Source of the DNA: Deltaproteobacteria bacterium
Lineage (GTDB): Bacteria; Desulfobacterota; Deferrisomatia; Deferrisomatales; JACRMM01
Direction of reading: 5' to 3'
Length of the DNA stretch: 64,000 nucleotides
Assembly (NCBI GenBank): GCA_016214985.1
Contig: JACRMM010000012.1
Location: 1 to 64,000, forward strand
How positions within the stretch are numbered: position 1 is the first letter of the stretch; every line of letters begins with the position of its first letter. The translations under genes and the position numbers were made by a program. The notes beneath the pieces were generated by a model. That model did not search any database. It worked only from the letters and a program-made list of their open reading frames with translations, and had not been told where the DNA came from. Positions 46,804-58,527 of the stretch are shown piece by piece.

Positions 46804-47499
46804 TCAGTCGCCCTCGGCGTCGGCAAACCGGTAGCCGAGGCCTCGGGCGGTGAGGATGTAGCGGGGGCTCGCCGGATCGGGCTCGATCTTCTGACGCAGA
46901 TTGCCGACATGCACGTCGATGACCCGGTCGACGACGACTTCACCGCGGTCGTGGAGGCGGCGAAGGAGCTGCCCGCGTGTCAGCACCCGGCCCGGTGCGG
47001 CCATGAGGGCCTCGAGGAGCCGGAACTCCGATCGCGTCAGCGTGACCGGCTGGCCGTCCCGCGTCACCTTGCCCCTCTCGCGGTCGAGCACGAGCGCCCC
47101 ATGGGCGAGCACCGTGCCCGGCGGCGTGCCGGCCGCGCGGGTCCGGCGCCGAATCGCCTTGACCCGCTCCACCAGTTCGCGCGGGCTGAACGGCTTGACC
47201 ACGTAGTCGTCCGCCCCCAGCGTAAAGCCCACCACGCGATCGATCTCCTCGCCCCGGGCCGTGAGGAGGAGGATCGGCACGTCGGAACGCCGCCGGAGCT
47301 CCCGGCACACTTCCATTCCGTCGAGCCCCGGGAGCATGAGGTCGAGGATCACGAACGACGGCTCCCGCTCCAGGGCCAGCCGGAGCCCTTCCCGCCCGTC
47401 GTGGGCACGCACCGTGTCGAACCCCTCGCGCTCGAGGTAGGCGGCGACCAAGGCGGCCGTGTTCCGATCGTCCTCGACGATCAGGATGGGGCCCTCCAC
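46804..47499 (-). CDS. OmpR-family response regulator
   Basis: 231-aa transcriptional regulator. Receiver: ILIVEDDRNTAAL, phosphorylated Asp in FVILDLMLPGLDG, and KPFSPRELV. Winged-helix DNA-binding domain: LTRSEFRLLEALMAAPGRVL and VVVDRVIDVHVGNLRQKIE. It starts from GTG 3 bp after the PNPOx-family gene, and is followed by its kinase. Confidence 0.95.
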   Translation of the reverse strand: MEGPILIVEDDRNTAALVAAYLEREGFDTVRAHDGREGLRLALEREPSFVILDLMLPGLDGMEVCRELRRRSDVPILLLTARGEEIDRVVGFTLGADDYVVKPFSPRELVERVKAIRRRTRAAGTPPGTVLAHGALVLDRERGKVTRDGQPVTLTRSEFRLLEALMAAPGRVLTRGQLLRRLHDRGEVVVDRVIDVHVGNLRQKIEPDPASPRYILTARGLGYRFADAEGD

Positions 47500-47502
47500 G
47501 GC

Positions 47503-47931
47503 CTACCCGCCGATCGCCTTCTCCCAGCCTTGCCCCATGTCCAGGAGCGGACGGACCTCCTGGACCTCGAAGGTGACGGAGGCGTGGATCATCTTCCTCG
47601 CCATCTCTTCCCCCACGGCCTTCGCGACCTCGGCGCGCCGGCTCTCGAGCTCCGGGCCCGAGGTGTGGCACCCAGTCATCTTCAGGTAGACCCGGACCCC
47701 CTTCCACTCCGGTGGCGTGGGGCCCGGCTCCATGATCAGAAACACGGCGTTGGGGTTCTCCTGGAGGTTGGTGAAGGTGCGGTTTTTCCCGAGAGCGATC
47801 GTGGCCGTCTTGTCGTCGATCATCCGGATCGAGCCGAAGGTGCCGGCGTTGACCCGCCCGTCCTTTCCGGCCGTGCTCAGGCTGCCGAGCCGCGGCTGCT
47901 TGTTGAAGAAGGCGACGAGTTTCTGGCTCAT
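47503..47931 (-). CDS. Pyridoxamine 5'-phosphate oxidase-family (FMN-binding split barrel) protein
   Basis: 142-aa protein of the PNPOx-like split-barrel family (RLGSLSTAGKDGRVNAGTFG, then TIALGKNRTFTNLQENPNAV and FLIMEPG). Such small proteins bind FMN, F420 or haem and often act in stress or redox reactions. AAGGAGGA precedes the ATG. It lies between the DUF2889 and response regulator genes of the same operon. Cofactor and substrate cannot be read from sequence. Confidence 0.85.
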   Translation of the reverse strand: MSQKLVAFFNKQPRLGSLSTAGKDGRVNAGTFGSIRMIDDKTATIALGKNRTFTNLQENPNAVFLIMEPGPTPPEWKGVRVYLKMTGCHTSGPELESRRAEVAKAVGEEMARKMIHASVTFEVQEVRPLLDMGQGWEKAIGG

Positions 47932-47960
47932 GGAGTCCTCCTTGGAGGCGGGTGATGGGG

Positions 47961-48851
47961 TTACAGTGGCTCGCGGCCGGCCATGCCGCCCCGCGGGGGC
48001 CAGGCGCGGCCGGCGCGGCCCTGAATCCAGGGGGAGCAGACCGCCTTGACGGCCTCGCCCACGAGGTCAGCGAGATGGGAGCAGCCGTCCCCGGATCCGA
48101 CGGCCTTCAACAAGTCGCGTTTTCCCGCTGGGGTCAGGGACATCCCTACGAGGCGGCCGAATACCGCCGTGGCCCCGGGGCACACCTGCTCCGGCCCACG
48201 AATGAGGTCGGCCTCCGCACGGGCAATGATTCCATCCGTGCGACCTACCCTGAGCCGCATCTGCATCTCGTGGTAGGAATCGCAGATGGTCCCCGTGATG
48301 CCGTACTGTCCATCGTCCTCTTGGACCGACAGGAACCGGTACCGCGTGAAGAGATCTTCCTTGCGGTGGTGAAAGAGGAACTTGTCGCGCGCGATGTACG
48401 GGGTGCGCTCCGCGTGGCTCCCGAAGAAGCAGCCTCCGTACACGAACGTGGGTAGGAGGTGCTCCACGTACCGCTCCACGTCGGGGAATCCCCTCTGCCG
48501 CAGGAAGAGGGGCTCGGCCTGGATCAGGACCTTGACGGCCTCCTTGAAGAGGTCCCCGACATCCCCCCCAGGGTCGTCGGGCAGCGCCGCGTTGATCTCC
48601 TTGCCGCAGTTGAAGTACGCGACGACGCCCACGAGCCGCTCCGGCACGTGAACCTCGGGGTCGGGTCTGCCGGTCTGGGAGCGGTGCTCCTGCCACTGGG
48701 CGTGGCGGATCTCGAGCGTGTCCGGGGCGACTCGGAGCAGGGAGGACCGTTCGCAGGAGGTGTCGGCGAAGCTCGTCTCGACGAGCAGGTCTCCCTGCCG
48801 CCCGGGCCAGCGCACCGTGACGTGCCAGTTGCGGGTGTAGAGCAGGGGCAT
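47961..48851 (-). CDS. Two-domain DUF2889-like protein
   Basis: 296-aa uncharacterised protein. The first half (LLVETSFADTSCERSSLLRV, LEIRHAQWQEHR) and the second half (ITGTICDSYHEMQMRLRV, then GDGCSHLADLVGEAVKAV) each resemble a DUF2889 unit, the latter with the C-x-H pattern also seen at 16521-16973. Between them lie FNCGKEINAALPD and YGGCFFGSHAERTPYIARD. AAGGAG precedes the ATG. Second gene of the OsmC-family selenoprotein operon. Function unknown. Confidence 0.72.
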   Translation of the reverse strand: MPLLYTRNWHVTVRWPGRQGDLLVETSFADTSCERSSLLRVAPDTLEIRHAQWQEHRSQTGRPDPEVHVPERLVGVVAYFNCGKEINAALPDDPGGDVGDLFKEAVKVLIQAEPLFLRQRGFPDVERYVEHLLPTFVYGGCFFGSHAERTPYIARDKFLFHHRKEDLFTRYRFLSVQEDDGQYGITGTICDSYHEMQMRLRVGRTDGIIARAEADLIRGPEQVCPGATAVFGRLVGMSLTPAGKRDLLKAVGSGDGCSHLADLVGEAVKAVCSPWIQGRAGRAWPPRGGMAGREPL

Positions 48852-48908
48852 GAAAGTGGCTCCTTGTGAAGGGGAAACGGGTCGCCCCGGCCGATTCGAG
48901 ACCAGCGG

Positions 48909-49373
48909 TCAGGCGCGTTCGAGGGCCAGGTCGTGGTCGATCTGGATGCATCCGATAACGCTCTGAGCGGCCGGGCACCGCTCGAGGTAGTGCCCGAAGG
49001 CCCAACGGGCATCCTCTTCCTCCTCCGGCGAGACCTTCAGTGTGTGGTGGACGCGGATCCGGGTGATCTTGAGGAGTCCGCCCACGTCTTCGATGTCTCC
49101 TTCGGCGCGGCAGAGGAATCGGTCGGTGTGGGTGCGGATCTTCTTCGTGGCCAGCACGCCGGCCAGGGTGCCCATCATTCAGCCGGCGACCGCTCCCACG
49201 ATGTGGTCGAGGGTTGCCGCATGCTCCTCCCCGGGGTCGACCCCGTAGAATTTCTGGATGCCCCCGTGGATGCCGTAGTACACGGGCTCGTTGAGCCCCT
49301 CGATGACGGCCTTGCGGACCGGCCCCTTGACCCGCGTGATGCTGATGCGAGACGTGTGGACGACGCTGCCCAT
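48909..49373 (-). CDS. Selenocysteine-containing OsmC-family peroxiredoxin (in-frame TGA = Sec)
   Basis: Read through TGA at 49179-49181 this is a full-length 154-aa OsmC-family protein: HAATLDHIVGAVAG-U-MMGTLAGVLATKKIRTHTDR, ending DHDLALERA. The TGA lies exactly at the peroxidatic Cys of the family (Sec65), and the partner Cys is kept (Cys133 in HYLERCPAAQSV). The sequence before and after TGA is in one frame and equally family-like. AAAGGAGAG precedes the ATG. OsmC proteins reduce organic hydroperoxides in the cytoplasm. First gene of an operon with DUF2889, PNPOx and two-component genes. A disabling stop mutation is the alternative. Confidence 0.83.
49149..49165 (-). promoter_or_regulatory. 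Candidate bacterial SECIS hairpin in the OsmC-family gene
   Basis: On the minus strand a 6-7 bp stem (GGCCGG at 49159-49164 with CTGGCC at 49149-49154) closes a CGTG loop. The loop begins 21 nt after the TGA, the same spacing as in msrA. One G-U pair is included. Confidence 0.55.
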
Positions 49374-49619
49374 GCTGCTCTCCTTTCGCGGCCGTTGGAT
49401 GTCGCGCCACAACCCGGGGCCGCTCCCGAGGTGACTACCCCTACCAAAAAACAGCAGCATCCGTCGACGTCAAGGAGGGCTGCCGATTTCCGGAAGCGCG
49501 ACCCACATCGCGCGGCGACCGTGGAGAGGCGTAGCGCCTTGACACGCCCGCGCTGCCTGGGGTAGAAATGCGACCCTGTCTCTCAGGCCCTTCCGCTTGA
49601 CGAGACGGGAAAATCGCCT

Positions 49620-49695
49620 GCCCAGGTAGCTCAGCTGGTAGAGCAGAGGACTGAAAATTCTCGTGTCGGCGGTTCGATTCCGTCCCTGGGCACCA
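49620..49695 (+). tRNA. tRNA-Phe (GAA)
   Basis: 76-nt cloverleaf with the 7-bp acceptor stem GCCCAGG/CCTGGGC, D-loop AGCTCAGCTGGTAGAGC, anticodon GAA in ACTGAAAATT, TTCGATTC T-loop and an encoded CCA end. It stands alone and is followed by a strong terminator. Confidence 0.97.
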
Positions 49696-49704
49696 GAAAC
49701 ACAA

Positions 49705-49741
49705 ACAGGCCACAGGTAGCTCTCCTGTGGCCTGTCTTTCA
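49705..49741 (+). terminator. Terminator of tRNA-Phe
   Basis: A perfect 12-bp stem (49705-49716 with 49724-49735) with a 7-base loop is followed by CTTTC, directly after the tRNA. Confidence 0.88.
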
Positions 49742-49795
49742 TCCCGCCCCCGGCGCTTCTTCACCCGCCGCAGAGGCGCTCGTCCGAAAGCCTCT

Positions 49796-50422
49796 CTACG
49801 AAGGTGACTTCTCCACCAGATAGTTGCCGGGGCCGACCGTCCGCTCGAGGCGCGCCAGGGGCCCGGCCGCGGTGTCGCCGGGCCGAACCACCAGGCAGGG
49901 CTTTCCGGCGCGGCCGAACGTGAGTCCCTCCGCTGCCTCCACCCCCTCCAAGAGCCGCCTCGATTCCTCCCACCGCTTGTTGGGTCGGAAGCCAAACCTC
50001 GCCGCAAACTCGATCGCGCCCTCCACCACGGCCCGCGCAAGGGACGGCTCGCACGGCTCGAACTCTACCGGGTCGTTGAATACATTGGGCTTCACGGTGC
50101 GCTCGTACTCGTCGGGGTCCAGATTCGGAAGAACCGCCGTGTTCTTCAGACCCACGCACAGAGTATCGACATAGTAGCCACCGGCCAGGAGCCGTCCCGT
50201 CGGCAGTCGTCGTGCCAGGAGCACATGCGCGAGGCCTCGCTCTTGCCAACCCTTGCTGATGACGCAGTCGACGACGGGCAGGTCGGGAGTCTTCCCGAGG
50301 ATCTTCTTTCCCCCTTCCTCTACCTGCTTCGCCTTCTGTCGAGCCCTGGCTTCGCGTACCTCTTTCTCCCGCTTCCTTCGTTTGAGCGCCGCCCTCTGCT
50401 CCTGTCTGGCCTCTCTCGCCAT
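49796..50422 (-). CDS. Conserved protein of unknown function next to dnaA
   Basis: 208-aa protein. The first 35 residues are a highly basic helix (AREARQEQRAALKRRKREKE) that could bind nucleic acid. The rest is a folded domain with VVDCVISKGWQERGLAHVLL, GGYYVDTLCVGLKNTAVLPN and VEGAIEFAARFGFRPNKRW. Similar proteins occur in other former Deltaproteobacteria, some near SEC-C-type proteins as I recall, but I do not know a function. It diverges from dnaA. Confidence 0.75.
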   Translation of the reverse strand: MAREARQEQRAALKRRKREKEVREARARQKAKQVEEGGKKILGKTPDLPVVDCVISKGWQERGLAHVLLARRLPTGRLLAGGYYVDTLCVGLKNTAVLPNLDPDEYERTVKPNVFNDPVEFEPCEPSLARAVVEGAIEFAARFGFRPNKRWEESRRLLEGVEAAEGLTFGRAGKPCLVVRPGDTAAGPLARLERTVGPGNYLVEKSPS

Positions 50423-50661
50423 GGCGTCCTTCCTGTGGAGGTTCTTCTGAGGCTCTTCGTGAAGAGGCCGCCACGATAGTCTCGGCGACCCGTATCGGTC
50501 AACTGCCCTCCTGCCGAGACGCCGGTCAGACAGGCGTCCATTACCCCTTGCCTTCGCCTCCCCCCCTCTGCTAGTCTCCGCTCACCCAAGCGGACGTTCG
50601 TCCGAACTCCGGTCTTCTGTTGCGCGCCTCCGAACCCTATCCGCAAAGGCACAAACCGTGA

Positions 50662-50693
50662 ATATCCACAGGTGTGGAAAATCCTGTGGATAA
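50662..50693. promoter_or_regulatory. DnaA boxes upstream of dnaA
   Basis: Three sites lie within 32 bp and end 26 bp before the dnaA ATG: ATATCCACA (50662-50670), TGTGGAAAA (50673-50681, reverse of TTTTCCACA) and a perfect TGTGGATAA (50685-50693, reverse of TTATCCACA). They should allow autoregulation of dnaA and may be part of a split origin. Confidence 0.8.
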
Positions 50694-50719
50694 CGTCAGT
50701 CCGTCTCGGGGTTCTCGCC

Positions 50720-52066
50720 ATGAATGACCTATGGAAGGCAGTGCTGACAGATCTTCAGAAATCCCTGCCTCCCCAGACCTTCTCCACCTGGATCCTACCC
50801 CTGCGCCCCGTGGCCCGTACTGCGGATACCCTCACCGTCGAAGTTCCCAACAAGTTCTTCGTGGACTGGCTCCAAGACCAGGGCCTCACCGCGACGATCG
50901 AGGCCTCCCTGAGCTCGGCCGCCTCCGGTCCTCTCTCGGTCGGCTTCCAGGTCGAAAAGAGCCCCAAGGCTCACATGAGGGACGCGTCCGCGCCCGAGCG
51001 ACCCGACAAGGCCGATAGGACCCAGGATCTGGCAGAGAAGGCCCGCAAGATCGGCTTGAATGCAAAATATACGTTCGATTCGTTCGTCGTCGGATCTTCC
51101 AACCAATTTGCCCATGCTGCGAGTCTTGCCGTCGCTGAAAAATCCCCTCGTACCTACAATCCTCTCTTCATCTACGGCGGTGTCGGCCTCGGAAAGACGC
51201 ATCTTCTCAATGCCATTGGGAACCATAAGATATTTACGTATCCGAACGCGAAAGTCTGTTATATACACAGCGAAAATTTCATGAATGAGCTCATCCAGGC
51301 GCTGGCATCCAAGAAGATGCCGGAGTTTCGAGATAAATACAGAAGGATGGATATCCTCCTCATTGATGACATCCAATTCATCGCCGGAAAAGAGAGAACT
51401 CAGGAGGAATTCTTTCACACTTTCAATACCCTCTACGAGAGTCACCGCAACATCGTGGTGACCAGCGATAAGTTTCCAAAAGAAATTCCCGGTCTGGAGG
51501 ACCGGTTGAGGTCGCGCTTTGAGTGGGGGCTGATTGCCGATATCCAGGCCCCCGATCTGGAGACCAAGGTAGCAATCCTCCAGAAGAAGGCAGAGATCGA
51601 GGCTATTCCTCTCCCCTATGAAGTCTCCGTCTTTCTGGCCTCCAACTTTTCCTCCAACATTCGAGAGCTCGAGGGTTCCCTCGTGAGGATCGCGGCATTC
51701 GCAAGCCTCACTCACACCGAGATCACCATCGAGCTCGCAAAGGAAGTCTTGAGGGACTTCATCAAGGATTCCAGCCGAGAGTTCAGCATCGACTCCATTC
51801 TCAAGATCGTAGCCGAGTACTACCACGTGAACCTCGGGGATCTGAAAGGGAAGCGCCGCACCAAGGCCATCGCCTATCCGAGACAGGTGGCCATGTTCCT
51901 GTGCCGGGAAACAACTGCCTGCTCATTTCCAGAAATCGGCCAGAAGATCGGCGGTCGCGATCACTCCACAATCATGTACGCCTGCACGAAGATCGCGGAA
52001 GCTCTGAAGGGGGATCGGTCCCTTCAGGATGAGGTCCAGGCGCTGCGCTCTCTCCTCAACCGATAA
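50720..52066 (+). CDS. dnaA: Chromosomal replication initiator protein DnaA
   Basis: 448-aa initiator ATPase. Domain I (LWKAVLTDLQKSLPPQTFST), AAA+ domain with YNPLFIYGGVGLGKTHLLNA and DILLIDDIQFIAGKE, and the C-terminal DNA-binding domain with the signature GGRDHSTIMYACTKI are all intact. I choose ATG at 50720; the GTG at 50672 would place the DnaA boxes inside the gene. The central part (about 51050-51500) has far more A/T at third codon positions than the neighbouring genes. Confidence 0.97.
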   Translation: MNDLWKAVLTDLQKSLPPQTFSTWILPLRPVARTADTLTVEVPNKFFVDWLQDQGLTATIEASLSSAASGPLSVGFQVEKSPKAHMRDASAPERPDKADRTQDLAEKARKIGLNAKYTFDSFVVGSSNQFAHAASLAVAEKSPRTYNPLFIYGGVGLGKTHLLNAIGNHKIFTYPNAKVCYIHSENFMNELIQALASKKMPEFRDKYRRMDILLIDDIQFIAGKERTQEEFFHTFNTLYESHRNIVVTSDKFPKEIPGLEDRLRSRFEWGLIADIQAPDLETKVAILQKKAEIEAIPLPYEVSVFLASNFSSNIRELEGSLVRIAAFASLTHTEITIELAKEVLRDFIKDSSREFSIDSILKIVAEYYHVNLGDLKGKRRTKAIAYPRQVAMFLCRETTACSFPEIGQKIGGRDHSTIMYACTKIAEALKGDRSLQDEVQALRSLLNR

Positions 52067-52279
52067 CTCTGTCTGCAACCTGTCGACAACGGTGCGGATA
52101 AGATGAGGAGAGAAACTGAGCTCTCGGCCCATGTGGAAAAGACGTCACCTTTCCACAGTCTTTTCCACAGAGGTACAAGGCGTCCTTCCGCGTCGCGGTC
52201 CGGTTATCCTCAGTACTCACAACCCTTACTACTATTGAATTTCTTAAATATCTAAGATCAAAAACCGTAGGAGTGACCC
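52067..52279. other. oriC: Probable replication origin (dnaA-dnaN spacer)
   Basis: The 213-bp spacer holds boxes matching TTWTNCACA at 52132-52140 (reverse) and 52161-52169, a near match CTTTCCACA at 52149-52157 and GTTATCCTCA near 52202. An A/T-rich stretch at about 52223-52268 (TTGAATTTCTTAAATATCTA and flanks), very unusual for this G+C-rich chromosome, is a good unwinding element. Location beside dnaA-dnaN-recF-gyrB is the classic origin setting. Confidence 0.78.
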
Positions 52280-53398
52280 ATGGAGATCCGTATCGCCCAG
52301 GAAACCTTCTCAGCTCTTCTCGGGCGGGCGCAGTCCGTGATCGAGAGGAAGAGCACTCGCGCCATCTTGGAGAACATCCTCCTGGAAGCCTATGACGGCT
52401 CGATCCGCATCTCGGCGACGGACCTCCGAATCGCGCTCACGCAGGAGACCCCTTGTCTCGTCGGTACACCCGGCGCTGTCGCGGTGTCGGCCCGCAAGCT
52501 CCACGAGGTCGTGAGAGAGCTCCCCAAGGCCGAGGTTTCCGTTGAGGTCAAGGAGAACCAGTGGGTGACCGTGCGGTGCGGGAAGATCACCTTCCACCTT
52601 CCCGGCATGCCGGCCGAAGACTACCCGTCGATGCCGCCGTTGCCCGATACGTTCTTGTCATTCCCGTCGATCGTCTTCCGGAGGATGATAGAGAAGACCC
52701 TGTTCGCAGCCTCCAACGACGAGTCTCGGATCTTTCTCACCGGCGTGTTCCTCAAGGAGTGGGTCGATGAGAAGAACGAGGCGTTCTTGCGGATGGTTTC
52801 GACCGACGGTCACCGGCTCGCCATGGTGGATCGCCCACTTCCCGTGACGCCAGGGGTTTTTCAGGTGGGCGTCATCATCCCCAAGAAGGGTCTCGGAGAG
52901 TTCCGGACGCTCTTGGAGCCGCTGGACGGAGACTTTGAGCTGGCAGCGTCCGAGGGACGATTGTACGCGAGAGTGGCGAATACCTGTCTGTCGGTGACCT
53001 TGATCGATTCCTCGTTCCCGAACTACGAGCAGGTCATCCCGTCAGAAGTGAAGACTTGGGTGAGGATCAACCGCGTATCGCTCCTGAACGCCTTGAGACG
53101 CGTTTCTCTGTTGAGCGACGAGGAGACGCGCACGGTGGTGATGGAGGCGACCGAGGACTCGGTGGTACTGACGTCGGACAATCCGCGATTCGGAGACGCC
53201 AGGGAAGAGTTGGAGGTCGAGTACCGCCAGTCCCCTGTGCGGATTGCGTTCAATGCGGGCTACTTCCTGGAGATCCTGCGGGTAATGGACGGTGAGGACA
53301 TCAGCCTGGGGATCACCGATGGCCTCGCGCCGTGCGTGGTCCGCGACGCGCAGGACGCGCGCTACCTCTCGGTCATCATGCCGATGCGTATCGAGTGA
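52280..53398 (+). CDS. dnaN: DNA polymerase III beta subunit (sliding clamp)
   Basis: 372-aa ring-forming clamp. The three-domain layout is recognisable, with ISATDLRIALTQETPC in domain 1, FLRMVSTDGHRLAMVDRPLP in domain 2, and the C-terminal RYLSVIMPMRIE that lines the partner-binding pocket. GTAGGAG lies 8 bp before the ATG. It is followed at once by recF. Confidence 0.97.
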   Translation: MEIRIAQETFSALLGRAQSVIERKSTRAILENILLEAYDGSIRISATDLRIALTQETPCLVGTPGAVAVSARKLHEVVRELPKAEVSVEVKENQWVTVRCGKITFHLPGMPAEDYPSMPPLPDTFLSFPSIVFRRMIEKTLFAASNDESRIFLTGVFLKEWVDEKNEAFLRMVSTDGHRLAMVDRPLPVTPGVFQVGVIIPKKGLGEFRTLLEPLDGDFELAASEGRLYARVANTCLSVTLIDSSFPNYEQVIPSEVKTWVRINRVSLLNALRRVSLLSDEETRTVVMEATEDSVVLTSDNPRFGDAREELEVEYRQSPVRIAFNAGYFLEILRVMDGEDISLGITDGLAPCVVRDAQDARYLSVIMPMRIE

Positions 53399-53399
53399 G

Positions 53400-56934
<3,535 letters not shown>

Positions 56935-57081
56935 GGGCCTCTTGTAGGAGATGTCACAACGCCCAGATATCGGACCATTGGCAACGCCCTGGTGCCGCAG
57001 TTCCTCCACGGCCACTTGCGCAAGCGCCCGCCGAGCCTCCACCACCGGGCGCCGCCGGCCCCCGTCACCGGTCGTCCGCTA

Positions 57082-57943
57082 TCACGTCCGCGAGATGATC
57101 GGCCTGTCTCCCAGAGCCTGAGCTTCCCCTTGGATTACTTCACCTTGGCCCCGCTTCGGCCTGACATGGAGGAAGCGCCTCATCCCGAGGCGAGGCGGCA
57201 GGTCGCGCGCATGGGCAAAGCTTAGGAGCGCCTTCCACAGGGCCGGGTCCTCTCGGAGAGCCCCCTCGAAGAAGGCCAGGACGGACGCGAGGGTCTTCGT
57301 TGACGCCTCATGTCAACACCATGGAGATGGCCGTGGGAACCCGAAGCTTGGCCAGATTTCGGAGGGCCTGCAGCTTCGGAGAGAGGAGATCTCTTTGCGT
57401 CGCCTCCCCTCACTCTCGGTCGCGGAACCCATTGAAAGCGAAGTGTACCCCTCGGAGGACAGCCTCCTTCAGGATCCTCAGGTAGCGGCGGTCGGCCAAC
57501 CTCAGTCCGTTGGTGAGCAGAACGGCGCGCTTGCCGTACCGCGCGCACAGAGCCACGATCTCGGGCAGATCGTCGCGAAGAGTCGGCTCACCTCCGGACA
57601 GGCGGATCCACGAACCCGAGAAGGATCTACAGGTCTCCTCGATCTGGCGGAGGTCCAGGTCGGGACCGTTCCGCTCCGGCAGCTAGCAGATCGGGCACTC
57701 CATGTTGCATCCGCGGGTGACGGTGATCATCACGTTGTCTGGGGGGGCGGTCCCCTGGGAGGCTCCGGCGACCGCCAGGCTCCCGTAAAAGGCCGCGTCA
57801 GTTTCGTTCCTGGCCTCGAAGGGGTCGTGGGTCGGGCATGCCTTGGTGAGATAGATGGCACCGCCCCTCTCCACGACGGAGGCGTCGATCACCTCGAAGC
57901 AGACGGGGCAGAGGCTCTGGGTCCTCTCCTGCATGAGCTCCAT
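57082..57943 (-). pseudogene. Radical SAM protein (Tes/MJ0619-like), inactivated
   Basis: The frame opens at 57943 with an N-terminal Cys motif (SLCPVCFEVIDASVVERGG, ACPTHDPF) and the radical SAM TRGCNMECPIC, then meets TAG where Tyr is usual, and continues LPERNGPDLDLRQIEETC, WIRLSGGEPTLRDDLPEI, VLLTNGLRLADRRYLRILK, VHFAFNGFRDRE. Two TGA stops follow (after FRDRE and inside VLT-x-GVNED) and one extra base shifts the frame near 57300 before LASVLAFFEGALREDPALWK. Three nonsense codons and a frameshift mean the gene is dead. The intact relative would be similar to tetraether-lipid-type radical SAM enzymes. Confidence 0.78.
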
Positions 57944-58527
57944 GGCGTATCCTCGGCGAGGAGGACGGAGAGGACTTGGCGACGGTGGAGCGCGCTGCAC
58001 CGTTGCCTTGAAACCGGGGGACACTTATCACCGGTCGCTGACTGAAGTCAAACAGCGTCCAGGGGAGGGCATAGGGGCGCTCTCGCGCAAGAGGGAAACG
58101 AGTCACATCTTCCTCCTCCAGGGCAGCCAAACTGCGCCGAGGGCCTCCCACGACCAGGTCTTCCCTGGGGCCTCGCCCGAGGTCCCCTGCGACGAACTCG
58201 CGGTATCCGGGCCCCCGCCTGCCGCACTCTGCGGCGAAAGTGGGCGAGGACCTCCCCCCCGCTGTGGCCTTCGAAACCGCGCGTTGCCCCGGGAGGACTA
58301 CACGCCGGTGCAGGGGTAGCGGGCAATCTCCTCCATCGTCTCTTGGCGAGGCCCGCCCGAAGGGGTGCGGTTGAGGTGGAAATATACTGGGCGGCTTTCT
58401 GCGCAAAAGCCTGGAAAGCACGGGGTGTAGCGCCGGCCTCGCCACCGGAGGGAGGCCGGGGGGAGTGGCGATGGACGCTGCCAGGTGGTACAAGGGAGGG
58501 GAGGCGGGAGACGGAGCGGAAGGATTC
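57944..58527. other. Gap of decayed sequence
   Basis: Between the dead radical SAM gene and the M23 peptidase no intact gene is supported. Most of it is the RAYT remnant. The stretch just before 58528 should hold the promoter of the peptidase gene. Confidence 0.5.
58100..58390 (-). pseudogene. Remnant of a REP-associated tyrosine transposase (RAYT)
   Basis: Across all three minus frames one can follow a RAYT-like C-terminal half: LN..RAGLAK, EEIARYPCTG, GQRAVS, EVLAHFRRRVRQA, then GPGYREFVAGDLGRGPREDL and VVGGPRRSL. At least three frameshifts and a stop interrupt it, and the catalytic HUH half is missing. RAYTs mobilise REP palindromes, of which two candidates occur in this window. Confidence 0.6.

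Noticed and set aside
50672..50719. Upstream GTG start for dnaA
   Set aside because: It would put the DnaA boxes inside the coding region and add residues not found in DnaA proteins.
57290..57425. The two TGA codons in the radical SAM remnant as selenocysteine
   Set aside because: One falls where CGA (Arg) is expected and neither is at a Cys position; the gene is otherwise decayed, so they are nonsense mutations.
57683..57685. In-frame TAG after CPIC in the radical SAM gene as pyrrolysine
   Set aside because: Tyr is usual at this position (TAC/TAT to TAG is one change), two TGA stops and a frameshift follow in the same gene, and no pyl genes are seen.
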